Shown here: one piece after another, positions 1 through 7,823 of the stretch | How the letters are laid out: every line of letters begins with the position of its first letter | How positions within the stretch are numbered: the stretch's first letter is position 1 | Origin: Dysgonamonadaceae bacterium | GTDB taxonomy: Bacteria > Bacteroidota > Bacteroidia > Bacteroidales > Azobacteroidaceae | DNA length: 26,302 nucleotides | Direction of reading: 5' to 3' | Assembly: GCA_031284225.1 (NCBI GenBank) | Contig: JAITAH010000213.1 | Location: 1 to 26,302, forward strand | The notes under the pieces: model-generated | Databases searched by the model: none | Seen by the model: only the letters and a program-made list of their open reading frames with translations | What the model was told of the DNA's origin: nothing | Program-made: the position numbers and the translations under genes

Positions 1-17
1 ATGATTTTCATCGCGTT

Positions 18-1910
18 TTATTCCAAGTAAGTATAACCATACAAGCCCGACCGGTAATTGGAGAGAAATTCGCGGCCTTCTTCGACCGAGATGCGGCCTT
101 CTTTCATCGCCGAAGTAACCCAAGTTTCCACGGTGCGGACTAATTTTTTAGGACTGTATTCGACGTATTCCAGCACATCGGCCACGGTTTCGCCGTCGAT
201 AATTTGCTCAATCTGATAACTGTCTTTATTGACCGATACGTGTACGGCATTGGTATCGCCGAACAGGTTGTGCAAATCGCCCAGAATTTCCTGATACGCG
301 CCCACCAGAAAGACGCCGATGTAGTACGGTTCCCGTTTGTTCAACGAATGTACCGGCAGGTGGTATGTATAGTTCTTCATGTTGATGAAGTTGACGATTT
401 TCCCGTCCGAATCGCAGGTGATATCCTGCAAGGTGGCCGTCCGGTTCGGTTTTTCGTCCAAGCGGGCAATGGGGACAATCGGGAATACTTGGTCGATCGC
501 CCAAGAATCGGGCAGGGACTGGAAGACCGAGAAATTGCAAAAATATTTGTCGGGCAGCATCTTGGAGATCTTCCGCAATTCTTCCGGCGCATGTTTCATG
601 TTCATCGCCATTTGCTGCACCTCGCGGGCGATCGACCAGTACAGTTTTTCGACCTGAGCGCGGGTAACCAAATCCAGCAATCCCAAGCTGAATAAATCCA
701 ACGATTCTTCCCGAATTTGCTGAGCGTCGTGCCAAGTTTCGATGAGGCGGGGATGATTCATTTCGTCCCACAATTTATACAGTTCCTTGACTAATTCGTG
801 AGCGTTTTCCGGTAATTCCTCGTCGTCTTCCCATTCCGGCAAGGTTGTCGTTTCCAACACTTGGAATATCAATACCGAATGATGAGCCGTCAGCGAACGC
901 CCCGATTCGGTAATGATATTGGGTTGCGGGATATTGTTTTTGACGCAGACATCCACCAACGTCGAAATCGAGTCGTTGACATATTCTTGAATGGAATAAT
1001 TCATGCTGCTTTCGCTGCCGGACGATCGCGTACCGTCGTAATCCACGCCCAGTCCGCCGCCGATATCGACAAATTCCACGGCATAACCCAGACTGCGGAG
1101 CTGAACATAGAATTGGGAAGCTTCGCGTAAAGCATTTTTTATTCGCCGGATATTGGTTACCTGACTTCCGATATGGAAATGAATGAGTTTCAGGCAATCT
1201 TCCAGTTTGTTTTTTTGCAGGAAATCGAGGGCTTCCAGCAGTTCGCTCGACGAAAGTCCGAATTTGCTGACGTCGCCGCCCGATTCTTCCCATTTACCGC
1301 TTCCGGCGCTGGCTAACTTGATACGGATGCCGATATTGGGGCGGATTTTCATTTTTTTGGACAGTTCGGTAATCAGTTTCAACTCGTTGAGTTTTTCCAC
1401 GACGATAAAAATCCGTTTCCCCATTTTTTGCGCCAGCAGCGCCAACTGGATATAATCTTCATCTTTGTAGCCGTTGCAGATAATCAGCGAATCGGAACCG
1501 GTGTTAATGGCCAAGACCGCATGCAGCTCCGGCTTGGAACCGGCTTCCAGTCCGATATTGAATTTTTTGCCGTGGCTGACGATTTCTTCCACCACTTGGC
1601 GCATTTGATTGACTTTAATCGGGTAAATGATATAGTTTTGTGCGGTATATTTATACTCCTCGGCGGCAATTCGGAAACAACTCGAAATCTTTTCGATCCG
1701 GTTGTCCAGAATGTCTGAAAACCGGATTAACAAGGGGGCTGCTACGTCGCGGATAAGCAATTCGTCCATCAGGTCTTTCAAATCCACCGGAGCGCTTCCT
1801 TTTTTAGGGGTAACGGTGATATGCCCTTTTTCGTTGACGGAAAAATAATCCAGTCCCCAGCCTCGGATATTGTACAACTCCTCGGAGTCTTCCACTCGCC
1901 ATTTTCTCAT
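18..1910 (-). CDS. speA: Biosynthetic arginine decarboxylase
   Basis: A 630-residue PLP enzyme expected to convert arginine to agmatine, the first step of polyamine synthesis. It shows the fold-type III decarboxylase pattern. The PLP lysine lies in YPIKVNQ (K99), HFHIGSQ is at 244-250, the phosphate-binding glycine loop GGGLGVDYDG is at 284-293, and ESGR is at 335-338. The C-terminal active-site motif TCDSDG is at 498-503. The length matches the long bacterial SpeA family (about 630-660), not the shorter diaminopimelate or ornithine decarboxylases. The ATG at 1910 lies about 37 bp downstream of a Bacteroidota-type -7 box and gives the expected N-terminus (WGLDYFSVN). It follows the MalY/PatB-type gene on the same strand but appears to have its own promoter overlapping that gene's 3' end. 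The identification is secure; physiological use (polyamines or acid response) is not shown here. Confidence 0.96.
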   Translation of the reverse strand: MRKWRVEDSEELYNIRGWGLDYFSVNEKGHITVTPKKGSAPVDLKDLMDELLIRDVAAPLLIRFSDILDNRIEKISSCFRIAAEEYKYTAQNYIIYPIKVNQMRQVVEEIVSHGKKFNIGLEAGSKPELHAVLAINTGSDSLIICNGYKDEDYIQLALLAQKMGKRIFIVVEKLNELKLITELSKKMKIRPNIGIRIKLASAGSGKWEESGGDVSKFGLSSSELLEALDFLQKNKLEDCLKLIHFHIGSQVTNIRRIKNALREASQFYVQLRSLGYAVEFVDIGGGLGVDYDGTRSSGSESSMNYSIQEYVNDSISTLVDVCVKNNIPQPNIITESGRSLTAHHSVLIFQVLETTTLPEWEDDEELPENAHELVKELYKLWDEMNHPRLIETWHDAQQIREESLDLFSLGLLDLVTRAQVEKLYWSIAREVQQMAMNMKHAPEELRKISKMLPDKYFCNFSVFQSLPDSWAIDQVFPIVPIARLDEKPNRTATLQDITCDSDGKIVNFINMKNYTYHLPVHSLNKREPYYIGVFLVGAYQEILGDLHNLFGDTNAVHVSVNKDSYQIEQIIDGETVADVLEYVEYSPKKLVRTVETWVTSAMKEGRISVEEGREFLSNYRSGLYGYTYLE

Positions 1911-1946
1911 TTGCTTGTAATTAACTAAGAATTAAAATAACGGGTG

Positions 1947-1977
1947 CGAAGGTACATAATATTTACGGGATTACAAA
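1947..1977 (-). promoter_or_regulatory. Predicted speA promoter
   Basis: Read on the minus strand, TTTG (1977-1974), 19 nt, then TACCTTCG (1954-1947). This matches the Bacteroidota -33/-7 consensus TTTG-N19-21-TAnnTTTG with one mismatch in the -7 box. It lies 37 bp before the speA ATG and overlaps the last codons of the upstream aminotransferase gene, so speA can be transcribed independently. Confidence 0.6.
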
Positions 1978-3173
1978 GGTTTAACGCGGTCGATAACGTT
2001 TGCCGGTTCTATCGCTCTTTTCAACTGTTCCAGCGCCTGTTTGACGATTGCCCGCGGGCAACCGACATTCATCCGCATAAATCCGGCGCCTTCTTCCCCG
2101 AACAGGGTTCCGTCGTTGAGCGCCAGGCCGGCTTTGTGGATGAATAAATCGTTCAACGCCTGAGCGTTCAATCCCAGTTCCCGGCAATCGAGCCATAGCA
2201 GGAACGAGGCTTCGGGGATAATCGCCCGGATTGCCGGAATGTTTTCTTTGAGGTAATGATCGGCAAAAAGGATATTCTCTTCCACATAGCGGAGCATTTG
2301 ACGCATCCATTCTTTTCCGTGCGTATATGCCGCCTGGGCGGCCACGTAGGCGAAGATAGTTCCTTCGTCTAATTCGCTGGCATGTAGGAAACCGTAAAAC
2401 GAATTCCGGATGTTTTCATTTATGACAACGGCATACGAACTGACGATTCCGGCAATATTGAACGTTTTGCTGGGCGCCATAAACGTAATGCTGTTTTGCG
2501 CAGCCTGTTCCGAAACCGTTGCGAAGGGAGTGTGCCGGCGACCGAACAGCGCCATGTCGGAATGAATTTCGTCGGAAATCACTAAAACCTTTTTTTCATG
2601 GCAGATAGCGGCTAATTCTTTTAGCGTTTCCGCATCCCAGGTAATACCGATCGGGTTGTGCGGATTGGCCAGTAACAATAGCTTGCAATCGGGCGTAATC
2701 AGCCGGCGCAGACCGTCCAGATCCATCCGGTATTTGCCGTTTTCCTCTATCAACGGATTGTTGACGATCCGGCGGCGGTGCATGGCGGGAACTAACCGGA
2801 ACGGATGATAGACGGGCGGCTGGATAATGATCGCATCGCCCGGAAGCGTAAAGTGCATCACTGCCAGGGCTATGCCTTTCACGATACCGGGAATATACGA
2901 AAACCATTCTTTCTCGATTTTCCATCGGTGATTATCTTCCAGCCACCGGATGACGGATCGATAATAGGCTTCCGAGGGTAGGGTATAGCCGTAAATGCCT
3001 TCGTCGCAGCGCGTTTTAAGAGCTTCGGTAATGAAATCGCCGCACCGGAAATCCATATCGGCCACCCACATCGGCAGTAGATCCGAACGGCCGTAGCGTT
3101 CTTGCAGTGCATCGGTTTTTAAAGCGCCGGTACCTCGCCGATCGATGATTTCATCAAAATTATAAACTGTCAT
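1971..3173 (-). CDS. MalY/PatB-family PLP-dependent C-S lyase/aminotransferase
   Basis: A 400-residue fold-type I PLP enzyme. The visible motifs are MWVADMDF at 35-42 (typical of the MalY/PatB cystathionine beta-lyase group), YGYT at 61-64, NPHNPIG at 170-176, SDEIHSD at 200-206 with the PLP-contacting Asp, and the Schiff-base lysine K236 in APSKTFNIAG. The family cleaves C-S bonds of cystathionine or cysteine conjugates, and some members also transaminate; the substrate here cannot be read from the sequence. It is cytosolic with no signal peptide. The gene is divergent from the HU gene and has a candidate promoter about 16 bp upstream. The stop codon lies 61 bp before the speA start, on the same strand. 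The family call is strong, the exact reaction is not. Confidence 0.9.
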   Translation of the reverse strand: MTVYNFDEIIDRRGTGALKTDALQERYGRSDLLPMWVADMDFRCGDFITEALKTRCDEGIYGYTLPSEAYYRSVIRWLEDNHRWKIEKEWFSYIPGIVKGIALAVMHFTLPGDAIIIQPPVYHPFRLVPAMHRRRIVNNPLIEENGKYRMDLDGLRRLITPDCKLLLLANPHNPIGITWDAETLKELAAICHEKKVLVISDEIHSDMALFGRRHTPFATVSEQAAQNSITFMAPSKTFNIAGIVSSYAVVINENIRNSFYGFLHASELDEGTIFAYVAAQAAYTHGKEWMRQMLRYVEENILFADHYLKENIPAIRAIIPEASFLLWLDCRELGLNAQALNDLFIHKAGLALNDGTLFGEEGAGFMRMNVGCPRAIVKQALEQLKRAIEPANVIDRVKPL

Positions 3174-3188
3174 ATTTCAAAATTTGCG

Positions 3189-3222
3189 CAAAGTTAGTAT
3201 TAAATCCTCGATTATACGCAAA
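3189..3222 (-). promoter_or_regulatory. Predicted promoter of the MalY/PatB-type gene
   Basis: A perfect -7 box TAACTTTG (3196-3189, minus strand) with TTTG at 3222-3219, separated by 22 nt, which is slightly longer than the usual 19-21. It is close to the ATG at 3173, giving a very short leader. Confidence 0.45.
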
Positions 3223-3293
3223 CGGATAATAATCGACATTTTTGTCTTCCGTCTTTTGTCTTCGTAAGAACATAATTGCGTTGAAAACTTTTT

Positions 3294-3309
3294 TGGCACG
3301 ATATATGTT
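3294..3309 (+). promoter_or_regulatory. Possible sigma-54-like element before the HU gene
   Basis: TGGCACG at 3294-3300 is a perfect sigma-54 -24 element. The -12 element at the correct spacing reads ATGT instead of TTGC, keeping only the central TG. No TAnnTTTG box is visible in front of this gene, unlike most others in the window. An alternative is the AT-rich TATATAAT stretch just downstream. This is a weak call. Confidence 0.25.
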
Positions 3310-3352
3310 ATATAATAAATGGTGAGTTTATTTTTTTAATTATTAATACAGT

Positions 3353-3613
3353 ATGAATAAAAATGATTTGATCGCCGCTATCGCCGGCGAGTCTGGCCTC
3401 ACGAAGGTCGATGCAAGGAAAGCGTTAGAGGGTTTCTTAACTGCCGTTTCCCGCGAACTTAAATACGGAGGAAAAATCACGCTGGTAGGGCACGGAACTT
3501 ATCAGGTAGTGGAAAAAGCGGAACGGAAAGGTGTTAACCCGCAAACGAAAAAACCGATTAAAATTGCCGCTAAAAAGGTAGTAAAATTCAAACCTTCTGC
3601 GATGCTGCCTTAA
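3353..3613 (+). CDS. HU-family DNA-binding protein
   Basis: An 86-residue basic protein of the HU/IHF family, which bends and compacts DNA as a dimer. The N-terminus MNKNDLIAAIAGESGLTK forms the usual helix pair. The central GHGTYQVVEKAERKGVNPQT matches the HU signature (G-x-G-x-F/Y ... R-x-G-x-N-P-x-T), including the beta-arm NPQT at about 63-66 with the conserved intercalating proline. The length is close to the usual 90. It is monocistronic, with AT-rich flanks and a strong hairpin about 100 bp downstream. The ATG start has no Shine-Dalgarno but gives the canonical N-terminus. Which HU paralogue this is cannot be told from the sequence. Confidence 0.93.
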   Translation: MNKNDLIAAIAGESGLTKVDARKALEGFLTAVSRELKYGGKITLVGHGTYQVVEKAERKGVNPQTKKPIKIAAKKVVKFKPSAMLP

Positions 3614-3716
3614 AGAGCAACCCATTCGAGAAACAGATGATGGACGAAGAGGCTTTCTTGCAATATAAAATTAACTCTTCGTGAATTGACTGAAAATGAG
3701 TCAAAAGTCATTTTTT

Positions 3717-3755
3717 CGTCATTGAGTCTGATTCAATCAATCGGATTCAATGACG
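3717..3755 (+). terminator. 17-bp stem hairpin, probable terminator after the HU gene
   Basis: The left arm 3717-3733 pairs with the right arm 3739-3755 over 17 bp, with two G-U wobbles and a 5-nt loop (CAATC). A T-rich tract (GATTTTTTG) follows about 13 nt later, so a rho-independent terminator is plausible although the T run is not immediately adjacent. A smaller TGACT/AGTCA palindrome lies just upstream near 3688-3704. Within the 305-bp gap 3614-3918, I see only these hairpins and the hpt promoter. Confidence 0.5.
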
Positions 3756-3855
3756 ATGATTTCTGATTTTTTGAGACAGCTCCGTTAAGAGAGTAGATAT
3801 TATTTTTTCCGGAAACCGGCGGCTGAATTCTTTTGTGTACTTAAATAGTTTTTTA

Positions 3856-3888
3856 TTGCAACGTTGTCAAAAATTTTTCCTACTTTTG
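3856..3888 (+). promoter_or_regulatory. Predicted promoter of the hpt-adk-obgE-exbBDD operon
   Basis: A perfect -7 box TACTTTTG at 3881-3888, with a TTG at 3856-3858 giving 22 nt spacing. A second TTG at 3864-3866 is too close (14 nt). The hpt ATG at 3919 lies 30 bp downstream of the box, giving a leader of about 25 nt. Confidence 0.55.
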
Positions 3889-3918
3889 TACTCTTAAAAA
3901 AATGGAAAAGTCGAACAA

Positions 3919-4458
3919 ATGAATCGAATACGACTGAAAGATAAGTGGTTTGAGTTATTTATACAAGAGGATATTATTATCCGGGAAATCAATCGGGTAG
4001 CGAAACGGCTCAACGATGATTTGAGAGATAAAGACCCTGTATTTGTATGCGTTCTGAACGGCGCTTTCCTGTTTGCCGCAGAACTCATCGGACGATTCGA
4101 TTCTAATTGCGACGTAACGTTCATTCGCCTGCAATCGTATGCGGGAACCGAACGTAGCGGTCGCCTGAGGGAAGTGGAAAGTTTGGTAGAAGATATCGAA
4201 AACAGGCAAGTGGTTATTGTGGAGGATATCATCGATACCGGCCACACCATGAATCACCTGATAACCCAATTGAAGGAAAGACATCCGGCGGACATCCGAA
4301 TCGCCACATTGCTTTTCAAACCCCATGCGCTTCAAATTCCTATCCAACCGGATTATGTCGTTCAATCGATACCCAACGATTTTATTGTCGGTTTCGGTTT
4401 GGATTACAACGGCCACGGGCGAAATTTAAGAAACATTTATAAAGTAGTTGCTGAATAA
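3919..4458 (+). CDS. hpt: Hypoxanthine phosphoribosyltransferase
   Basis: A 179-residue purine salvage enzyme that joins hypoxanthine (and usually guanine) to PRPP, giving IMP or GMP. The PRPP-binding motif VVIVEDIIDTGHTM is at 98-111, with the two acidic residues (E102, D103) and the DTG loop. The N-terminal loop VLNGA at 45-49 and the C-terminal FIVGFGLDYNG, which holds the base-stacking aromatic and the metal-binding Asp, are also present. The length is typical for bacterial Hpt. It is the first gene of a tight run, with adk starting 3 bp after the stop. A six-codon frame at 3902-3922 ends on the hpt start (ATGA overlap). Grouping with adk makes purine-nucleotide balance the theme of the front of the operon. 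Confidence 0.95.
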   Translation: MNRIRLKDKWFELFIQEDIIIREINRVAKRLNDDLRDKDPVFVCVLNGAFLFAAELIGRFDSNCDVTFIRLQSYAGTERSGRLREVESLVEDIENRQVVIVEDIIDTGHTMNHLITQLKERHPADIRIATLLFKPHALQIPIQPDYVVQSIPNDFIVGFGLDYNGHGRNLRNIYKVVAE

Positions 4459-4461
4459 AAT

Positions 4462-5037
4462 ATGCTGAACATTGTCATTTTTGGCGCTCCCGGTTCCGGA
4501 AAAGGAACGCAAAGCAAGTTGATTATTGAAAAATACGGCTTACATCATATCTCTACCGGCGATATTTTGCGCAAAGAAATCGAAGATCGCACCGCTTTGG
4601 GCGCTATTGCCGATCAATATATCAGCCAGGGACAGTTAGTACCCGATCGCGTCATCATTGACATGATGGCCGACGTTTTAAACGAAGCGCCCGATTGCAA
4701 AGGATATATTTTCGACGGATTTCCTCGGACAATCGCTCAGGCGCAAGCCATCGACGAATTGTTGCGGGAACGGAATGCGCCCATTATCGCCGTTCTGACG
4801 CTGTTGGTAGAAGATAAAACCATCTTCCAACGCCTCCTGAAACGGGCGAAACTGGAAAATCGAACCGACGATACGCCCGAAACCATCGAAAAACGATTGA
4901 CGGTTTACCGGGAACAAACCGAACCTCTGAAAGAATACTATAAAAAAGTAGGTAAACTTTTCAAAATCCAGGAAGCGCAATCGGCGGAAGAAGTTTTTGA
5001 ACAGATATCGGAAGTCATCGACCGGCTTCTCTATTAA
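4462..5037 (+). CDS. adk: Adenylate kinase
   Basis: A 191-residue nucleoside monophosphate kinase that interconverts ATP + AMP and 2 ADP in the cytosol. The P-loop [10 protein letters not shown] is at 8-17, the AMP-binding segment [10 protein letters not shown] at about 31-40, and the [12 protein letters not shown] signature at about 83-94. The arginine-rich LID/core region ([20 protein letters not shown]) follows. The length marks it as the short-LID form with no zinc-finger cysteines, which is common in Bacteroidota. The ATG lies 3 bp after hpt, and obgE follows 14 bp after the stop, so co-transcription is very likely. There is no sign of damage. Confidence 0.96.
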   Translation: MLNIVIFGAPGSGKGTQSKLIIEKYGLHHISTGDILRKEIEDRTALGAIADQYISQGQLVPDRVIIDMMADVLNEAPDCKGYIFDGFPRTIAQAQAIDELLRERNAPIIAVLTLLVEDKTIFQRLLKRAKLENRTDDTPETIEKRLTVYREQTEPLKEYYKKVGKLFKIQEAQSAEEVFEQISEVIDRLLY

Positions 5038-5051
5038 AATACCGACGGAAA

Positions 5052-6179
5052 ATGGCAGAGTCTAATTTTGTAGATTACGTAAAAATCTATGCTCGATCGG
5101 GAAAAGGAGGAAGAGGCTCTACACATTTTCGACGGGAGAAATACATTCCTTTCGGCGGTCCGGACGGCGGCGACGGCGGCGACGGCGGCGATGTGATTCT
5201 TCGCGGCAACCGGAATTACTGGACCTTATTACACCTCAAATACGAACGTCATATTTTGGCCGGTCATGGCGAGGGCGGCTCCGGCCGGTTAAGCCACGGC
5301 AAAGACGGCGAGAATAAAATTATTGACGTTCCCGTAGGAACTGTCGTTTTCGACGGCGATACCGGCGGATTCATTACCGATATCCGGTACGACGGACAGG
5401 AAGTTGTTCTTTTGAAAGGCGGACGCGGCGGCAAAGGGAACAATTTCTTCAAATCGGCTACCCATCAAACGCCCCGTTACTCGCAGCCGGGCGAACCTTA
5501 CGAGGAAAGGCGCATCGTCCTCCAACTGAAATTACTGGCCGATGTGGGTTTGGTCGGATTTCCCAATGCCGGAAAATCGACCTTGTTATCGGTCGTTTCG
5601 GCGGCTAAACCCAAGATTGCCAATTATCCGTTCACCACGCTCGAACCTAATTTAGGCATCGTCAACGTGCGGAACGAGCATACGTTTGTCATGGCGGATA
5701 TTCCCGGAATTATCGAAGGCGCCAGCGAAGGCAAAGGATTGGGATTGCGCTTTTTGCGCCATATCGAACGCAATTCGTTACTACTGTTTCTGGTTCCCGC
5801 CGACGCTGCCGATATTGCCAACGAATACCAAATCCTTTTGAATGAATTGGCTAATTACAATCCCGAATTGCTCGATAAACAACGCATTCTGGCCGTATCC
5901 AAATCCGATCTGCTGGACGAGGAGTTGGAAGACGCAATTGCGCAGGAACTTCCGCCGGATATTCCGCACCTTTTTATTTCTTCCATCACCGGCAAAGGCG
6001 TCATCACACTCAAAGACTTGCTTTGGAAGGAATTGAATAAACATCCTTTCCACGATGTAGAGAGCATCGTTCAAAAGCCGATGGACATCCGCTTGGAAGA
6101 TGTGGACGACGATTTCGATTTTTCTTTGCCCGACGAAGCGGGTGAAACCGAGGATGATCCGAAAACAGAAACAATATGA
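5052..6179 (+). CDS. obgE: Obg family GTPase (CgtA/ObgE)
   Basis: A 375-residue ribosome-assembly and stress GTPase. The N-terminal Obg domain (about 1-160) has the glycine-rich runs typical of the family ([35 protein letters not shown]). The G domain carries G1 GFPNAGKS at 169-176, the switch I segment [12 protein letters not shown], and G3 DIPG at 216-219. The G4 motif reads SKSD rather than NKxD, a variant in the base-specificity loop. The tail after about residue 340 is short and highly acidic, as is common for Obg proteins. The stop overlaps the exbB start by 4 nt (ATGA), suggesting translational coupling between a GTPase and a membrane energiser. Confidence 0.96.
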   Translation: MAESNFVDYVKIYARSGKGGRGSTHFRREKYIPFGGPDGGDGGDGGDVILRGNRNYWTLLHLKYERHILAGHGEGGSGRLSHGKDGENKIIDVPVGTVVFDGDTGGFITDIRYDGQEVVLLKGGRGGKGNNFFKSATHQTPRYSQPGEPYEERRIVLQLKLLADVGLVGFPNAGKSTLLSVVSAAKPKIANYPFTTLEPNLGIVNVRNEHTFVMADIPGIIEGASEGKGLGLRFLRHIERNSLLLFLVPADAADIANEYQILLNELANYNPELLDKQRILAVSKSDLLDEELEDAIAQELPPDIPHLFISSITGKGVITLKDLLWKELNKHPFHDVESIVQKPMDIRLEDVDDDFDFSLPDEAGETEDDPKTETI

Positions 6180-6853
6180 AACAACTCTTATTCCTCTTAC
6201 TGGCGTCGCCGGAAGAAACCGGATTTTTCCAAGTGATCAAAAAGAATTTCATCGATGGCGGCCCGGTCTTTATGAGCATCATCGCATTGACTTTAATTGT
6301 CGGATTGGCTTTTTGCTTAGAACGAATCATTTATTTGCATCTGACGCATATTTCTACCAAAAAATTTCTGTCGGAAATGGACGTCCTGCTGGAAAAAGGA
6401 GATGCCGAAGGCGCTAAAAAACGGGCGCAAAATACCCGCGGGCCGGTGGCTTCCATCTATTATCAAGCCTTGGCGCGAAGGGATGAAAGTGTAGAAATCA
6501 TCGACAAATCCATTACCGCCTACGGCAGCGTGCAAGTGGGTTTGCTGGAAAAAAACCTGTCGTGGATTACGCTGTTCATTGCCGCGGCGCCCAGTTTGGG
6601 ATTCTTGGGAACGGTGATCGGGATGGTCATGGCCTTCGACAACATCCAGTTATTCGGCGATATTCATCCGGGCATTGTTGCCGGCGGGATGAAAGTTGCA
6701 TTAATCACCACCGTGGCCGGTCTGATTGCGGCTTTGATACTTCAACTGTTCTACAATTACATCCTGTCGAAAATCGAACAAATGGTTCGGCAGATGGAAA
6801 ACGATTCCATCGTTATTATGGATAGCATTATTCGTTACAAAAATTCCCATTGA
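6176..6853 (+). CDS. exbB: MotA/TolQ/ExbB proton channel family protein
   Basis: A 225-residue inner-membrane protein of the ExbB/TolQ group, the pentameric scaffold of the proton-driven motor that powers TonB-dependent outer-membrane transport. Three hydrophobic segments are visible at about 30-52, 128-152 and 170-195. A cytoplasmic domain lies between the first two. The family signature [14 protein letters not shown] at 141-154 and the pore-lining [13 protein letters not shown] at 174-186 are present. The ATG overlaps the obgE stop. Two ExbD-type genes follow with overlaps, the usual Bacteroidota arrangement, but no tonB follows in this window because the next gene is convergent. It could instead serve a Tol-type system; the double ExbD favours Exb. 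Confidence 0.9.
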   Translation: MKQLLFLLLASPEETGFFQVIKKNFIDGGPVFMSIIALTLIVGLAFCLERIIYLHLTHISTKKFLSEMDVLLEKGDAEGAKKRAQNTRGPVASIYYQALARRDESVEIIDKSITAYGSVQVGLLEKNLSWITLFIAAAPSLGFLGTVIGMVMAFDNIQLFGDIHPGIVAGGMKVALITTVAGLIAALILQLFYNYILSKIEQMVRQMENDSIVIMDSIIRYKNSH

Positions 6854-6855
6854 AC

Positions 6856-7389
6856 ATGCACTTCCGCAGGCGTAAGACACCGGAAATCAACTCTACTTCA
6901 TCGGCCGACATTGCTTTTCTGCTGCTGGTGTTCTTTCTGGTAACCAGTTCGTTCGACGCTAAGACCGGCCTTTACCGGAAAATGCCGCCGCCGGAAGCGG
7001 AAAATGTACAGAAGCAAAAGCAAGAGATTCAACAAAAAAACCTCCTGTCGTTAACTATCGACGCCGATAATCACATTTTTTATAATGAAGAAGAAATGCC
7101 CATTCCCCACATCCGGGAATTGGGAAAAACGTTTATCGCCGGTTCCGATATTCAGAAGCATGTAATTTCGTTGGAAGTCAGCCGGGAAGCCCGCTATCAA
7201 ACCTACCTTTCCGTCATCAGCGAACTGACCGCCGCTTACAACGAATTGCGGGATGAAGCGGCATACCGGGATTTCAGCCGGTCGTTTTTGTATTTGACGC
7301 CCGAACAACAGGATTCGGTGCGATCGGCTTACCCGATGCACATTGCGGAAAGCGAACCCTCAACCGACCAAGAAGGAGGCCAGTCGTGA
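6856..7389 (+). CDS. exbD: ExbD/TolR family protein, first copy
   Basis: A 177-residue single-pass membrane protein of the ExbD/TolR family. A basic N-terminus (HFRRRKTPEIN) is followed by SSADIAFLLLVFFLVTSS at about 15-32. This contains the membrane-embedded Asp18, the proton-carrying residue of the family. The periplasmic domain is longer than in classical ExbD (about 140). I place the start at the ATG at 6856. An in-frame TTG at 6850 would overlap the exbB stop (TTGA) and add two residues, so coupling is possible with either start. The stop overlaps the GTG start of the next exbD. The C-terminal 20 residues are polar and probably disordered. Confidence 0.88.
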   Translation: MHFRRRKTPEINSTSSADIAFLLLVFFLVTSSFDAKTGLYRKMPPPEAENVQKQKQEIQQKNLLSLTIDADNHIFYNEEEMPIPHIRELGKTFIAGSDIQKHVISLEVSREARYQTYLSVISELTAAYNELRDEAAYRDFSRSFLYLTPEQQDSVRSAYPMHIAESEPSTDQEGGQS

Positions 7390-7823
7390 GCCGGTTCCGC
7401 ACTTCTGCTCCCCGCAAAGCGCCGGGCATCAATACGGCTTCGCTACCGGACATGATTTTTACTTTGCTCTTCTTTTTCATGGTGGTTACCAACATGCGTA
7501 CCGTGCCGGTGATGACGTCATTCAACCTGCCGACGGCGGAAGAACTGCAAAAACTGCAAGAAAAATCCCTGATTGTTTATGTGATGGCGGGAAAAGATAC
7601 GCCCATTCAACTCAATTCCGATTTTATCGGTTTGGATGAGATGCCGGCGCGACTGGATTCGCTAAAAAACAGTATCCCCGAAAAAGACCGGGACCAGCGG
7701 ATAGCGGTTCTGAAAATCGACAAGGATATGCCTATGGGATTAGTCAACGACATTAAACGAAACCTGCGGCAGGCAGGTATCTTAACCATTCACTATTCGG
7801 CAGAGAAAAGCCGTTTGAAATGA
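7386..7823 (+). CDS. exbD: ExbD/TolR family protein, second copy
   Basis: A 145-residue paralogue of the preceding gene with the same plan: basic N-terminus, then ASLPDMIFTLLFFFMVVTN at about 18-36 with the conserved intramembrane Asp22, then a compact periplasmic domain. Paired ExbD proteins are common in Bacteroidota and may form hetero-oligomers within one ExbB channel; that is family knowledge, not visible here. The start is GTG at 7386, sharing bases with the upstream TGA (GTGA), so translational coupling is likely. It is the last gene of the plus-strand run. Its 3' end overlaps the convergent lipB by 31 bp, leaving no room for an ordinary terminator between them. Confidence 0.88.
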   Translation: MSRFRTSAPRKAPGINTASLPDMIFTLLFFFMVVTNMRTVPVMTSFNLPTAEELQKLQEKSLIVYVMAGKDTPIQLNSDFIGLDEMPARLDSLKNSIPEKDRDQRIAVLKIDKDMPMGLVNDIKRNLRQAGILTIHYSAEKSRLK

